From positions 1,785,088 to 1,849,087 of the forward strand of contig NZ_MQVX01000001.1 of assembly GCF_002954325.1 (NCBI RefSeq): a stretch of DNA of 64,000 bases. Reading direction: 5' to 3'. The DNA comes from Aureicoccus marinus (GTDB lineage: Bacteria > Bacteroidota > Bacteroidia > Flavobacteriales > Flavobacteriaceae). The notes under the pieces are model-generated. The model was given only the letters and a program-made list of their open reading frames with translations. It did no database searches and was not told where the DNA came from. Positions 1 to 7,973 of the stretch are shown here, piece by piece. Positions within the stretch are counted from its first letter, which is position 1; each line of letters begins with the position of its first letter. Position numbers and translations under genes: made by a program.

Positions 1-672
1 CAAATTAGCCGGTAATTGCTCAACCACCAGCGGAATCAAAATTTCAATGATGTCTTTTTTGATTCGCGCTAACATGGCCTCATCCTCGTCAAATGCATCG
101 TGTTGGGTCGAAACGACGATGGTATCGATGCGTTGAGGAGTATCGTCATCAGCGTATTCGATGGTCACCTGAGCCTTGGAATCAGGACGCAAATAATTCA
201 TACGCTCATCCGTACGTCTTAAATCTGCCAAAACGGTCAAGATACGGTGCGAAATATCCAAGGCCAAGGGCATATAATTAGGGGTTTCTTTGGTCGCATA
301 ACCAAACATCATCCCTTGATCTCCTGCTCCTTGTTCCTCCTTATTGGCGCGATCTACCCCTTGATTGATGTCTTGGGATTGCTCGTGTATCAAAGAAATG
401 ACCCCACAGGAGTCTCCACTGAATTGATACTCCCCTTTGGTGTACCCAATGCGGTTAATAACATCCCGTGCAATCTGTTGAACATCAAGGTAGGTATTGC
501 TCTTTACCTCACCGGCTAAGACGACTTGTCCGGTGGTAACCAAGGTTTCGCATGCCACCTTGCTGTCTGGATCAAAGGCAAGAAAATGATCGAGTAAGGC
601 ATCGCTAATCTGGTCGGCAATTTTATCCGGGTGGCCTTCGCTGACCGATTCGGACGTAAAGAGATATGGCAT
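1..672 (-). CDS. metK: S-adenosylmethionine synthetase (MetK), partial
   Basis: Makes S-adenosylmethionine from methionine and ATP in the cytoplasm. The first 224 residues are present; the rest lies beyond the left edge, and the frame runs exactly to base 1. The N-terminus MPYLFTSESVSEGHPDKIAD carries the family's ATP/methionine-binding HPDK motif (about residues 14-17), and GAGDQGMMFGYA at 115-126 is the second hallmark. The start is the ATG at 670-672, which gives the standard N-terminus. The 209 bases upstream hold no other gene. I looked for a SAM riboswitch there and saw none. The gene lies downstream of, and on the same strand as, a small secreted-protein gene, but a terminator separates them, so it should have its own promoter. 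Confidence 0.97.
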   Translation of the reverse strand, partial: MPYLFTSESVSEGHPDKIADQISDALLDHFLAFDPDSKVACETLVTTGQVVLAGEVKSNTYLDVQQIARDVINRIGYTKGEYQFSGDSCGVISLIHEQSQDINQGVDRANKEEQGAGDQGMMFGYATKETPNYMPLALDISHRILTVLADLRRTDERMNYLRPDSKAQVTIEYADDDTPQRIDTIVVSTQHDAFDEDEAMLARIKKDIIEILIPLVVEQLPANL

Positions 673-841
673 ATCAGTACTTTATCAGCAGATTTGACGA
701 GAGTCAGCAGGAAAGATTACGCTTCCGAAGAGAAGAAATCACTGCTTTAGCATTTTTTCCAGAGGTTGCAATCAGTCAAATCTGTCCTCTATTTTTAAAC
801 TGGCACAAAATTAAGGGAATTCATCGGCCTCCACAAAAAAG

Positions 842-869
842 AAAACCCGGCAAAGAGCCGGGTTTTTTC
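842..869 (-). terminator. Rho-independent terminator after the small secreted-protein gene
   Basis: Stem CCCGGC (846-851) pairs with GCCGGG (857-862) around a 5-base loop, with a run of A on the left and T on the right. It could work on both strands. On the minus strand it lies just after the stop of the 882-1265 gene and insulates metK. Confidence 0.85.
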
Positions 870-881
870 TTGGGGTAGAGT

Positions 882-1265
882 TTAACTCTTGAACTTCCTG
901 ATCGCGGAAGTGGTTTTTTCTACATTTCGGATCATTTGGGCTCTCAGCTCCGTAGTGTCTTTGGTTTGTCCACTAACCGCTACACGCAGGCGAGGAATCG
1001 TCATAATGACGTCTTTTTCGTTTTTCACCTTGTAGTTCTTCAAGACAACTGCCACCTCAATAGAATCCTGGGCAGCATTTTCCTTAAAGACACCAAAAAT
1101 GTCATCCCAATCTACTTCATTCATCTCTTTCACCGTGTCCACCGTGAATTCTACTTTTTGAATGACTGTTTTAGAGGTAGCAAATTGAACTTCTTCTTTT
1201 TTGTCCTGGGCTTTAAGCTGAGTGGATACAAGTAAGACTACAAAGGCAATTAAAGCATTTTTCAT
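882..1265 (-). CDS. Small secreted protein of unknown function
   Basis: A 127-residue protein with a clear signal peptide (residues 1 to about 19, ending LKAQ). The rest is charged and polar with no membrane segment, so it is probably periplasmic. It contains a long stretch of alternating hydrophobic and charged residues (about 26-95) and a lysine/arginine-rich C-terminus. I do not recognise a family. It is divergent from the two-component system at 1388-3495 and shares with it a 122-base intergenic region that holds three phased GTTAAC/GTTAAG repeats. It is therefore a plausible target of that response regulator, but this is inference only. Confidence 0.7.
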   Translation of the reverse strand: MKNALIAFVVLLVSTQLKAQDKKEEVQFATSKTVIQKVEFTVDTVKEMNEVDWDDIFGVFKENAAQDSIEVAVVLKNYKVKNEKDVIMTIPRLRVAVSGQTKDTTELRAQMIRNVEKTTSAIRKFKS

Positions 1266-1320
1266 TTGGATTGTTTTTTAGATTACGAGTCAAAATTGCC
1301 CTTTGAACCTTAGTGCATGG

Positions 1321-1346
1321 GTTAACCAACGTTAACGAGTGTTAAG
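1321..1346. promoter_or_regulatory. Three direct GTTAAS repeats with exact 10-bp period (possible response-regulator box)
   Basis: GTTAAC at 1321-1326, GTTAAC at 1331-1336 and GTTAAG at 1341-1346 are spaced exactly one helical turn apart. They lie in the divergent region between the secreted-protein gene and the histidine kinase gene. OmpR-family regulators bind direct repeats spaced about 10-11 bp, and such a regulator is encoded at 2815-3495, so this is a candidate autoregulatory or target operator. Binding is inferred, not shown. Confidence 0.45.
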
Positions 1347-1387
1347 CCTGCCAATAAAGACAATACTATCCTTAGTACTTTAGAGGC

Positions 1388-2818
1388 GTGAAGAAAGTCA
1401 AACAACACTGGATCGTCCTGGCAATAGCCCTGACAATGGTTTTAACCTTGGGGACCCAATACTATTGGAATGCTATTCATTTTGAAGAAAATCGCGTTCG
1501 TGTGCTACAAGACATACAAAAAGATCTTGATCAAGCTGTAATGAACTATTACCAGCGAACCAGTGCGGCCTTCTCTTACACCCTTATCGACACCCGGTCC
1601 GAAGAAGAACAAAAAGAGAATCAACTCGCCATGTACGAGTTGGTTCAAATGGACTCCATGAGCAGGTATTTCGGAGACAAGCAAAATCACAAAATGGGCG
1701 AGTATGATTTGGGACTAAAAGAGGCCATCGTGGATTTAGAAGGATTTACCCTTGTTAGAGGTAAAACCATTTTAGAAACCCGTCCGGACCTCAAGCAGTT
1801 CACTAACCGCATGAGTTGGACAGTACATTCTGATTCCATTCCCCTTTTTGTCTTAGAACAAGAAGTAGAAAAACTGCAAACGGATGGGAAATTTGACTAT
1901 TCCTACCAGCTGAGCTATTATAAAAAAGACAGTCTAATTATTCAATCTCAGCCTATCGAAGTTGAAGAAGTCCTGATATCTCGAAGTAAATTTCTTCCGG
2001 AAAATGACCATATTGAACTCGGCGTAAATTTACCCCCAAACAGTCTCTTTAAAAAAGGGCTCTTAGGCATTGTTTTATCTGTCATCCTCTCGGCCACCGT
2101 CCTCTTCTGCCTATTATACTTGTTGCGCACCATCGCTCGCCAGAAAAAAATCTCAGAAATCAAGGACGACTTTATCGGTAACCTCACCCACGAATTCAAA
2201 ACACCCATTGCCACCGCTTCTGCGGCCCTGCAGGCACTCAATCAGACGGAGGCCGCCAAAGAAGATAGTCTGCTTCAACGCTACACAGGAATCGCTCAAG
2301 GTCAGTTGGACAAACTCAATCAGATGGTAGAAAAATTACTGGAAACCGCTTCCCTTCATGCGGAAGAAGTACAGCTGGCCAAAGAAGAAGTGAATGTTGT
2401 AGACTACACTAAAGACTGGCTGGAAAGATTAAAAGAACGCAAACCTCAAGGCAGTTTAGTCCTTCAATTTGAGGAGGGGCTTTCATCCTATTCTCTTGAC
2501 CGTTTTCATTTCGAAAATGCCTTGTCCAATATCATTGAAAACGCTTTTAAATACGGTAAGCCTCCTGTACAAGTCGCTTTTAGTGCAAAAGGAAAATCCC
2601 TTTGCATTACCATCACGGATCAAGGTCATGGAATACCCAAAGAAGAGCAAGAGCGAATCTTCGAAAAATTCTACAGGATTCCTTCAGGTAACCGCCACGA
2701 TGTCAAGGGCCACGGAATAGGACTCTACTACGCCAAGACCATCATCGAAAAACACCAAGGTCAGCTCCGTTACAGTGGAGATGAGCAGACCACCCAATTC
2801 GAAATTCTTCTTCCATGA
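1388..2818 (+). CDS. Membrane sensor histidine kinase
   Basis: Sensor kinase of 476 residues. The first membrane segment is about residues 8-27, a periplasmic sensor region follows to about 220, and the second membrane segment is about 223-246. The HisKA H-box is FIGNLTHEFKTP (262-273) with phospho-acceptor His268. The HATPase_c domain shows an N-box (NIIENAFKYG, 381-390), G1 box DQGHGIP (411-417) and G2 box GHGIGLYYAK (441-450). The start codon is GTG, and the second residue KK begins a normal inner-membrane N-terminus. Its stop overlaps the start of the response regulator gene (ATGA), so the pair is translationally coupled. The stimulus cannot be read from the sequence; the neighbouring barrel and GLPGLI genes suggest an envelope-related role. 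Confidence 0.93.
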   Translation: MKKVKQHWIVLAIALTMVLTLGTQYYWNAIHFEENRVRVLQDIQKDLDQAVMNYYQRTSAAFSYTLIDTRSEEEQKENQLAMYELVQMDSMSRYFGDKQNHKMGEYDLGLKEAIVDLEGFTLVRGKTILETRPDLKQFTNRMSWTVHSDSIPLFVLEQEVEKLQTDGKFDYSYQLSYYKKDSLIIQSQPIEVEEVLISRSKFLPENDHIELGVNLPPNSLFKKGLLGIVLSVILSATVLFCLLYLLRTIARQKKISEIKDDFIGNLTHEFKTPIATASAALQALNQTEAAKEDSLLQRYTGIAQGQLDKLNQMVEKLLETASLHAEEVQLAKEEVNVVDYTKDWLERLKERKPQGSLVLQFEEGLSSYSLDRFHFENALSNIIENAFKYGKPPVQVAFSAKGKSLCITITDQGHGIPKEEQERIFEKFYRIPSGNRHDVKGHGIGLYYAKTIIEKHQGQLRYSGDEQTTQFEILLP

Positions 2819-3495
2819 GCACCTCTACTAGACTTCTTTTGGCCGAAGACGAAGAAACCCTCGGAGGCCTGGTTGCTGAGTATCTATCAACGCAGGGCTT
2901 TGAGGTGGAGTGGGCCAAGAACGGACAGGAAGCTCTCGAACTCTACCTGAGCCAGAAGCCGGACTTGCTTATTCTCGATATTATGATGCCTCGATTGGAC
3001 GGACTGGAAGTAGCCAAAAAGGTGCGCATGGACAATGCACAGGTGCCCATTATTTTTCTTACCGCTAAAAGCCAATCGAAAGACGTTGTGGCAGGTTTTA
3101 AGGCCGGAGCAAATGACTACCTCAAAAAGCCTTTCAGCATGGAAGAGCTCAAGGTACGGACCGAAGCCCTACTGGGTCGTTTGCAAACAGAAGTGAAAAC
3201 CGAAAGCCACACGATTGGACGTTGGACCTTCAATCACATTAAGCAAGAACTCAGTATGCCGGAACAACAAATCGCACTCACTCATCGAGAAGCCGAGCTT
3301 TTGTTCTATTTGGTTCAAAATAAGAACGAGGTCCTCGACCGTTCCTTTATCCTTAAAAAACTCTGGGGGGATGATGACTTTTTTTCGGCCCGAAGTATGG
3401 ACGTCTTTATCAGTAAGTTAAGAAAAAAGCTCAAAGCCGACCCCGACGTTCAAATCCTGAACGTGCGAGGTCTGGGCTATAAATTGCTTTGTTAG
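2815..3495 (+). CDS. OmpR-family response regulator
   Basis: Response regulator of 226 residues partnering the kinase just upstream (4-base overlap). The receiver domain spans about 1-122 with acidic pocket E11/D12, phospho-acceptor Asp55 (LLILDIMMP) and conserved Lys105 (KKPF). A winged-helix DNA-binding domain follows from about 140 to 226 (typical ending RGLGYKLLC). It overlaps by four bases the 3' end of the convergent barrel gene. Likely targets are its own promoter or the divergent secreted-protein gene, where phased GTTAA repeats lie. Confidence 0.94.
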   Translation: MSTSTRLLLAEDEETLGGLVAEYLSTQGFEVEWAKNGQEALELYLSQKPDLLILDIMMPRLDGLEVAKKVRMDNAQVPIIFLTAKSQSKDVVAGFKAGANDYLKKPFSMEELKVRTEALLGRLQTEVKTESHTIGRWTFNHIKQELSMPEQQIALTHREAELLFYLVQNKNEVLDRSFILKKLWGDDDFFSARSMDVFISKLRKKLKADPDVQILNVRGLGYKLLC

Positions 3496-6182
3496 AGATC
3501 GTATTTGATCTTGAAGTAAATATAGCGCGGTTGCACTAAATACTGAGAAGTACGGAAAAACAGGTCGTTAAAGCTGTCCTGGTTCAAATCGGTATTATTC
3601 GTCAGGTTCGTCCCATTCAAACTAAATTCCCAATGACTATCGGGCTTTTGATACGAAAGACTGGCATTTAAAAATCCGTACTCATTTTCGATGGTGCCCG
3701 CTTTATCCCGGTAATTGAAGTAATCGTAATCGGCCAAAAAGATAAACCCATTCAAGAAAGAGGCATCAAATTTTACAAAAGGACGATCCGTGTAAAAAGT
3801 ACTTTCAATGGCCCCGTTCTCGTAATTGTTGATGTTGTAGCGGTATCCGATCTCTAGGTTTGGTGCCTTGCGGAAACTACTGCCCAAAGAAGCCGTATAG
3901 TCCTGGGTCAGCGAGCGTGAGTTCTGGGCCTGATCATTAATGATGTTGAAGGTGTTGGACCAGAAAACCGTGGCCCGTGTAGATACCTTTATCTTCCCAA
4001 ATGTACGTTGAAAGCTCCCGGTCCCACTCAGGGTTTCGTCCTCTAGGTTCGAATTGATCGTCGTATTCACCTGGTTGATACCTCTGATGGCTGTGCTGCT
4101 TTTGAAAGCATCAATACGTCGGCTGTAGCTGGCATTGGCAAAAATGTTCTGCAAGTTGAACATATTGAAACTGAAGAAATTCAAGGACACATTGTGGTAG
4201 AGGGCACTCTCCAGGTCTCGGTTCCCCGAATACAGGGCGTTGTAATTATTGAAAATAAGGCCCTGAGCAAAACTGTTGATGTCCGAAAAATTTCGGGTTA
4301 CACGGTAATTAAGGCGCAAACTCTCGGATTGCTTCCACTGCCAATTGATAAAGAGATCTGGTACCACATTGGTCAATTCATCGGTCACCGATGTACCCAA
4401 TTGGCGGTTCGTCGCTCTATATTGGTGGACGAAGAATCCCGGATTGATCGTAAACTTGCCAGCGATCAGTTTTAGATGCAATCCGGCGAATAAATCCGAA
4501 AAGTCAAAGCGGACATCGTTGCCCAATTCTGCCTCCTCAAATTCCAACTCCCCTCCTCCATCGAGGATTTGAAATATTCGGGAATCAAAATCCTGCGAAC
4601 TCTGGGTTGTTCCTAAGGTGAAGTTCAGATTGCTTTTAGCACCAGTCACCCAAAAGTAATCTAGCTTGGCATCGATGCGATTGGTCTTAACCCGTTGGGC
4701 CTGGTTGATATCGAAGTTACTTTGCCCTGCATCAAAAGGAATGGTCCCTGCAAAAGGCTGCTGGTCTCGAATCGCCTCGTAAAAAGGATCCTCCTCGCCA
4801 GTTTGAGACTCAATTTCAAGCGCAAAAATATGCTTGAGGTTCAGGGTGTAGTACATATTGGAATTCTGTGTCAGCGTATAAGGCTGTTGATCCTGAACTT
4901 CCTGAATCTCATCAGTCACATCTGCCACCGAAAGGGTATTGGTGTCTTCATTTTCATTACTCAAACGAAGAAGAGCATCGTACTCCCACTGAAAATTGGA
5001 TGAAGGATTAAAACTCGAATTGAGTTTGATCAGCCCTAATTTGGATCGCTGGTCAGCTGAGGTCGTGGTTTGTTCCATTTGCCCACTACTGATGAATTGA
5101 CGGGTTGCAACCGTTTCTAGGAGTGTATTGCTGTAGGAGTAAATTCCAAACCCACTTAAGCGCCAGCTGTTGCTGGGCTTGTAACTGAAATTAACCGCGC
5201 CAAACTTGGTGTTGATTTCTTTGGCCCGATTGTTTTGCAACAAGGAAAGCCCTAAACCACCCCCTGAGGTAGTAAAACTGGTCCCTGTATTTTGCTGAGT
5301 TCCCCCTCTAAAACCTCCGGTAAAGTTCCAGTAATCCCTTGAAGTAAAAGGCAACTCGCCCACATTATTCAAATCGGTGAGTACGCTTACACTGTACTTA
5401 GGGCTGTAGTAAAACAGTTTGGGATGGACCACGTAACGTTCATCTGCTCCCCCACCTGCTGTAATTTCTCCGAACCAGAACTTCTTCTTTCCTTCCTTCA
5501 ATTTGATATTCAAAGCGATGTTATCCTGGTTATTGGTGACTCCTTTGAGCTGAGAGACCTCGGAATAATTACGTAAGACCTCTACCTTGTCCAAGGCGTT
5601 GGCCGGGATGTTTTTGGATGCCAATTTGGAATCTCCGTCAAAGAAGTCTTCTCCTTCAACCATGACCTTAGATACGCGTTTACCCTCCACTTCGATTTCT
5701 CCGTCGTCATTGACTTCTACCCCTGGAAGTTTCTCGAGAACGTCCGCCAGTTTTTTCTCGGTTCCTGAAACAAAGGAATCCGTATTGTAAACAAGGGTAT
5801 CTCCCTTAATGGTAATGGGAATCTCGTAGGTCACCTCCACCTCATCCAAGTTCTGTGTTGCTTCCAGCATGGTCACATTCAAAATGATGTCTTCCGTATT
5901 GGTCGTGATGGTGAACTCCTTGGGCGCAAAACCCAGGTAACTGAATTTGATTTTATAAGAATTGTTCGCTTTGAGATTGATTTTATATTCCCCTTGTGGG
6001 TTCGTAATCCCGAAGGCTTCAAGGGCTTGATCTTTTTGATTGACCGCAACCACGTTGGCCACATCGAGAGGGTTCTGTAAACTATCACTTACCTTTCCGG
6101 TAAGGGTTATGGATTGAGCAGAAAGTCCCGTACAAGCCAGCAATACGATGAGGCTTGCCCATAGAGTGAGCTTATTTTTCAT
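3492..6182 (-). CDS. TonB-dependent-receptor-like outer-membrane barrel with CarboxypepD_reg domain
   Basis: An 896-residue outer-membrane protein. It has a signal peptide (1 to about 22, ending GLSAQ), a carboxypeptidase-regulatory-like beta-sandwich (about 24-110), a plug-like domain (about 115-235, with PGVEV and a KVEVLRNYSEV segment) and a long C-terminal region of alternating aromatic strands ending in IKYDL, as expected for a beta-barrel. No TonB box is evident. It belongs to the Bacteroidota 'outer membrane beta-barrel' branch that usually sits beside a GLPGLI gene, as here (5-base spacing to the upstream gene), so the two probably form an operon. Substrate unknown. Confidence 0.88.
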   Translation of the reverse strand: MKNKLTLWASLIVLLACTGLSAQSITLTGKVSDSLQNPLDVANVVAVNQKDQALEAFGITNPQGEYKINLKANNSYKIKFSYLGFAPKEFTITTNTEDIILNVTMLEATQNLDEVEVTYEIPITIKGDTLVYNTDSFVSGTEKKLADVLEKLPGVEVNDDGEIEVEGKRVSKVMVEGEDFFDGDSKLASKNIPANALDKVEVLRNYSEVSQLKGVTNNQDNIALNIKLKEGKKKFWFGEITAGGGADERYVVHPKLFYYSPKYSVSVLTDLNNVGELPFTSRDYWNFTGGFRGGTQQNTGTSFTTSGGGLGLSLLQNNRAKEINTKFGAVNFSYKPSNSWRLSGFGIYSYSNTLLETVATRQFISSGQMEQTTTSADQRSKLGLIKLNSSFNPSSNFQWEYDALLRLSNENEDTNTLSVADVTDEIQEVQDQQPYTLTQNSNMYYTLNLKHIFALEIESQTGEEDPFYEAIRDQQPFAGTIPFDAGQSNFDINQAQRVKTNRIDAKLDYFWVTGAKSNLNFTLGTTQSSQDFDSRIFQILDGGGELEFEEAELGNDVRFDFSDLFAGLHLKLIAGKFTINPGFFVHQYRATNRQLGTSVTDELTNVVPDLFINWQWKQSESLRLNYRVTRNFSDINSFAQGLIFNNYNALYSGNRDLESALYHNVSLNFFSFNMFNLQNIFANASYSRRIDAFKSSTAIRGINQVNTTINSNLEDETLSGTGSFQRTFGKIKVSTRATVFWSNTFNIINDQAQNSRSLTQDYTASLGSSFRKAPNLEIGYRYNINNYENGAIESTFYTDRPFVKFDASFLNGFIFLADYDYFNYRDKAGTIENEYGFLNASLSYQKPDSHWEFSLNGTNLTNNTDLNQDSFNDLFFRTSQYLVQPRYIYFKIKYDL

Positions 6183-6187
6183 AAGGC

Positions 6188-7132
6188 CTATCCGCGAATT
6201 CTGATGGTGTTTCCTCCTCCTCTGCGGTTTCCTCCTCGGAAGCGCTCAGACATCTCTTCCATCTTATCAGCCATGATTTTGTTGTACTCCTCTTGGCTGA
6301 CCACCTTGCCCTTCTTAGGTGCCGCAATGGGCTTCTTCTCTTCGGGGTTCAAGGTAATCTTCGTACAGAGAAGTGCGGTACGACCATCGCTTACTTCCAG
6401 GATGAGGCCGGGAAGTCCCCAATAAGGACCCGGGCCTTGACTTACCGGGATCTCCGGAGTAAACCAAGCGGTAATAACATCTTCTGTAGGCTCCTTTTCG
6501 ATTCGACTGAGCAAAGAATTGTTCTCTGTACTGTCTTTTTGAATGCTGTCCTTTGCCGTTTCTCCTTCTTGTCCACGACGTCCTCTCTGCCCTCGGCGAG
6601 CCATTCGACGGAAGCGCTGCATCATAGTGGTATCGCGCTTACGGATGGCCGTAGCCTTGTAGCAGGTGTAGTTCCCAATCTTCTTGGTTTCAGTCCCCAT
6701 TTTCCACTCCCATTGATTCAGACTGTCCGAGACCAAAAAGATCTTGCCGAATAATTCGGTCTGATTCTTAAAAGCCTTTTCCTGTACATTCTTGTAGTAG
6801 ATGCCATAACTACCGGCAAAAGCCATTCTGAATCCACCACCAGCTGCAGCACCCGGAGTTTCTAATTTGGCCTGCTCTTGGTAGACACTTCCTGTGCGAT
6901 CAAAATCCAAATCGAAGGTTTTCTCTGAAAATTCCTTCATGCGTTTCATGATCATTTCTTTTTGAGCAGCCGGAATATTCCGACCGTCCAGATCCATTTC
7001 GATTTTGGTCTTACTCATGTAAACAGCCTTCCCTTGGAAGTCCTGAGCATTCACCGAAAAATAAGTAAGAAAAACCAAGGTGAAAACGGTCACTAATCCC
7101 TTGGCACGAAAAAGGTGTAAAATTGATGTCAT
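6188..7132 (-). CDS. GLPGLI-family protein
   Basis: A 314-residue exported protein with a signal peptide (1 to about 29, ending SVNA). The family signature is intact in the stretch PYWGLPGLILEV, preceded by the usual KIGNYTCYKA and ITAWFTPEIPVSQGP segments. GLPGLI proteins (TIGR01200) are restricted to Bacteroidota and have no firmly established function. A low-complexity Arg/Gly-rich stretch (about 175-190) and a second near the C-terminus (FRGGNRRGGGN) are unusual. It is the first gene of a probable two-gene operon with the barrel gene. Confidence 0.93.
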   Translation of the reverse strand: MTSILHLFRAKGLVTVFTLVFLTYFSVNAQDFQGKAVYMSKTKIEMDLDGRNIPAAQKEMIMKRMKEFSEKTFDLDFDRTGSVYQEQAKLETPGAAAGGGFRMAFAGSYGIYYKNVQEKAFKNQTELFGKIFLVSDSLNQWEWKMGTETKKIGNYTCYKATAIRKRDTTMMQRFRRMARRGQRGRRGQEGETAKDSIQKDSTENNSLLSRIEKEPTEDVITAWFTPEIPVSQGPGPYWGLPGLILEVSDGRTALLCTKITLNPEEKKPIAAPKKGKVVSQEEYNKIMADKMEEMSERFRGGNRRGGGNTIRIRG

Positions 7133-7289
7133 ATGATGTTTATTACTGGAATGTGACTAATGTATTTGCTTTTGGTTTAAGGGGGACTTAAAAAAATGGT
7201 AAAATCCTGCTTTTCCGTCCTAAAGAGAACTCGTATCTTGGACCCTCTTATGGTCACCCCATCGGTGATCGCACCCTAAATTAGAACTT

Positions 7290-7910
7290 ATGCACATTGC
7301 CGTAGCTGGAAACATCGGAGCTGGAAAGACCACCCTAACTACTTTGCTCGCCAAGCACTTCAAGTGGGAAGCGCATTTCGAAGACGTAGTGGACAACCCG
7401 TATTTGGATGATTTTTACACCCAAATGGAAAGGTGGAGTTTCAACCTTCAAATCTACTTTTTGGGTTCCCGTTACGAACAAGTACTCAAAATCCGCGAGA
7501 GTGGCAAGAACGTCATCCAGGACCGAACCATTTACGAGGATGCGCACATCTTTGCTCCCAACCTCCATGCCATGGGGTTGATGACCAACCGGGATTTTGA
7601 GAATTACAAGAATCTTTTTGAGCTGATGGAGAGTCTGGTACAGCCACCGGATTTATTGATCTACCTACGCAGTTCTATTCCCAATTTGGTGAAGCAGATC
7701 CACAACCGTGGGCGGGATTACGAAAACACCATCTCCATCGATTACCTCAGCCGCCTTAACGAGCGCTACGAGGCCTGGATCGATACCTATACCCAAGGCA
7801 AGCTCCTGGTCTTTGATGTAGACAACCTGGACTTTGTCAATAACCCGGAAGACTTGGGCTCTGTGATTACCCGAATTGATGCCGAGGTACACGGTCTTTT
7901 CGAAGTCTAA
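7290..7910 (+). CDS. Deoxynucleoside kinase
   Basis: A 206-residue dNK of the dGK/dAK family, phosphorylating deoxynucleosides in salvage. The P-loop GNIGAGKTTL is at residues 8-17, the substrate-binding DRTIYEDAHIF segment lies near residue 78, and the LID arginines are in RGRDYENTI near residue 142. Length is normal. It lies alone on the + strand between two minus-strand units. A second dNK is present as a FolK fusion at 47734-48876, so this genome has at least two such kinases. Which base each prefers cannot be decided here. Confidence 0.93.
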   Translation: MHIAVAGNIGAGKTTLTTLLAKHFKWEAHFEDVVDNPYLDDFYTQMERWSFNLQIYFLGSRYEQVLKIRESGKNVIQDRTIYEDAHIFAPNLHAMGLMTNRDFENYKNLFELMESLVQPPDLLIYLRSSIPNLVKQIHNRGRDYENTISIDYLSRLNERYEAWIDTYTQGKLLVFDVDNLDFVNNPEDLGSVITRIDAEVHGLFEV

Positions 7911-7927
7911 TCCCTCAAAAAAAGACA

Positions 7928-7960
7928 CAAAAAAACCGCGCCAATGGCGCGGTTTTTTTC
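7928..7960. terminator. Bidirectional terminator between dNK and hppA
   Basis: Perfect 7-bp stem CCGCGCC (7936-7942) and GGCGCGG (7946-7952) with a 3-base loop, A-tract on the left and T-tract on the right. It lies between two convergent genes and can end both. Confidence 0.92.
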
Positions 7961-7973
7961 GTTCGGATTGGGC

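Noticed and set aside
673..841. Possible SAM riboswitch upstream of metK
   Set aside because: No conserved SAM-I, SAM-II or SAM-IV stem arrangement could be recognised in the minus-strand leader.
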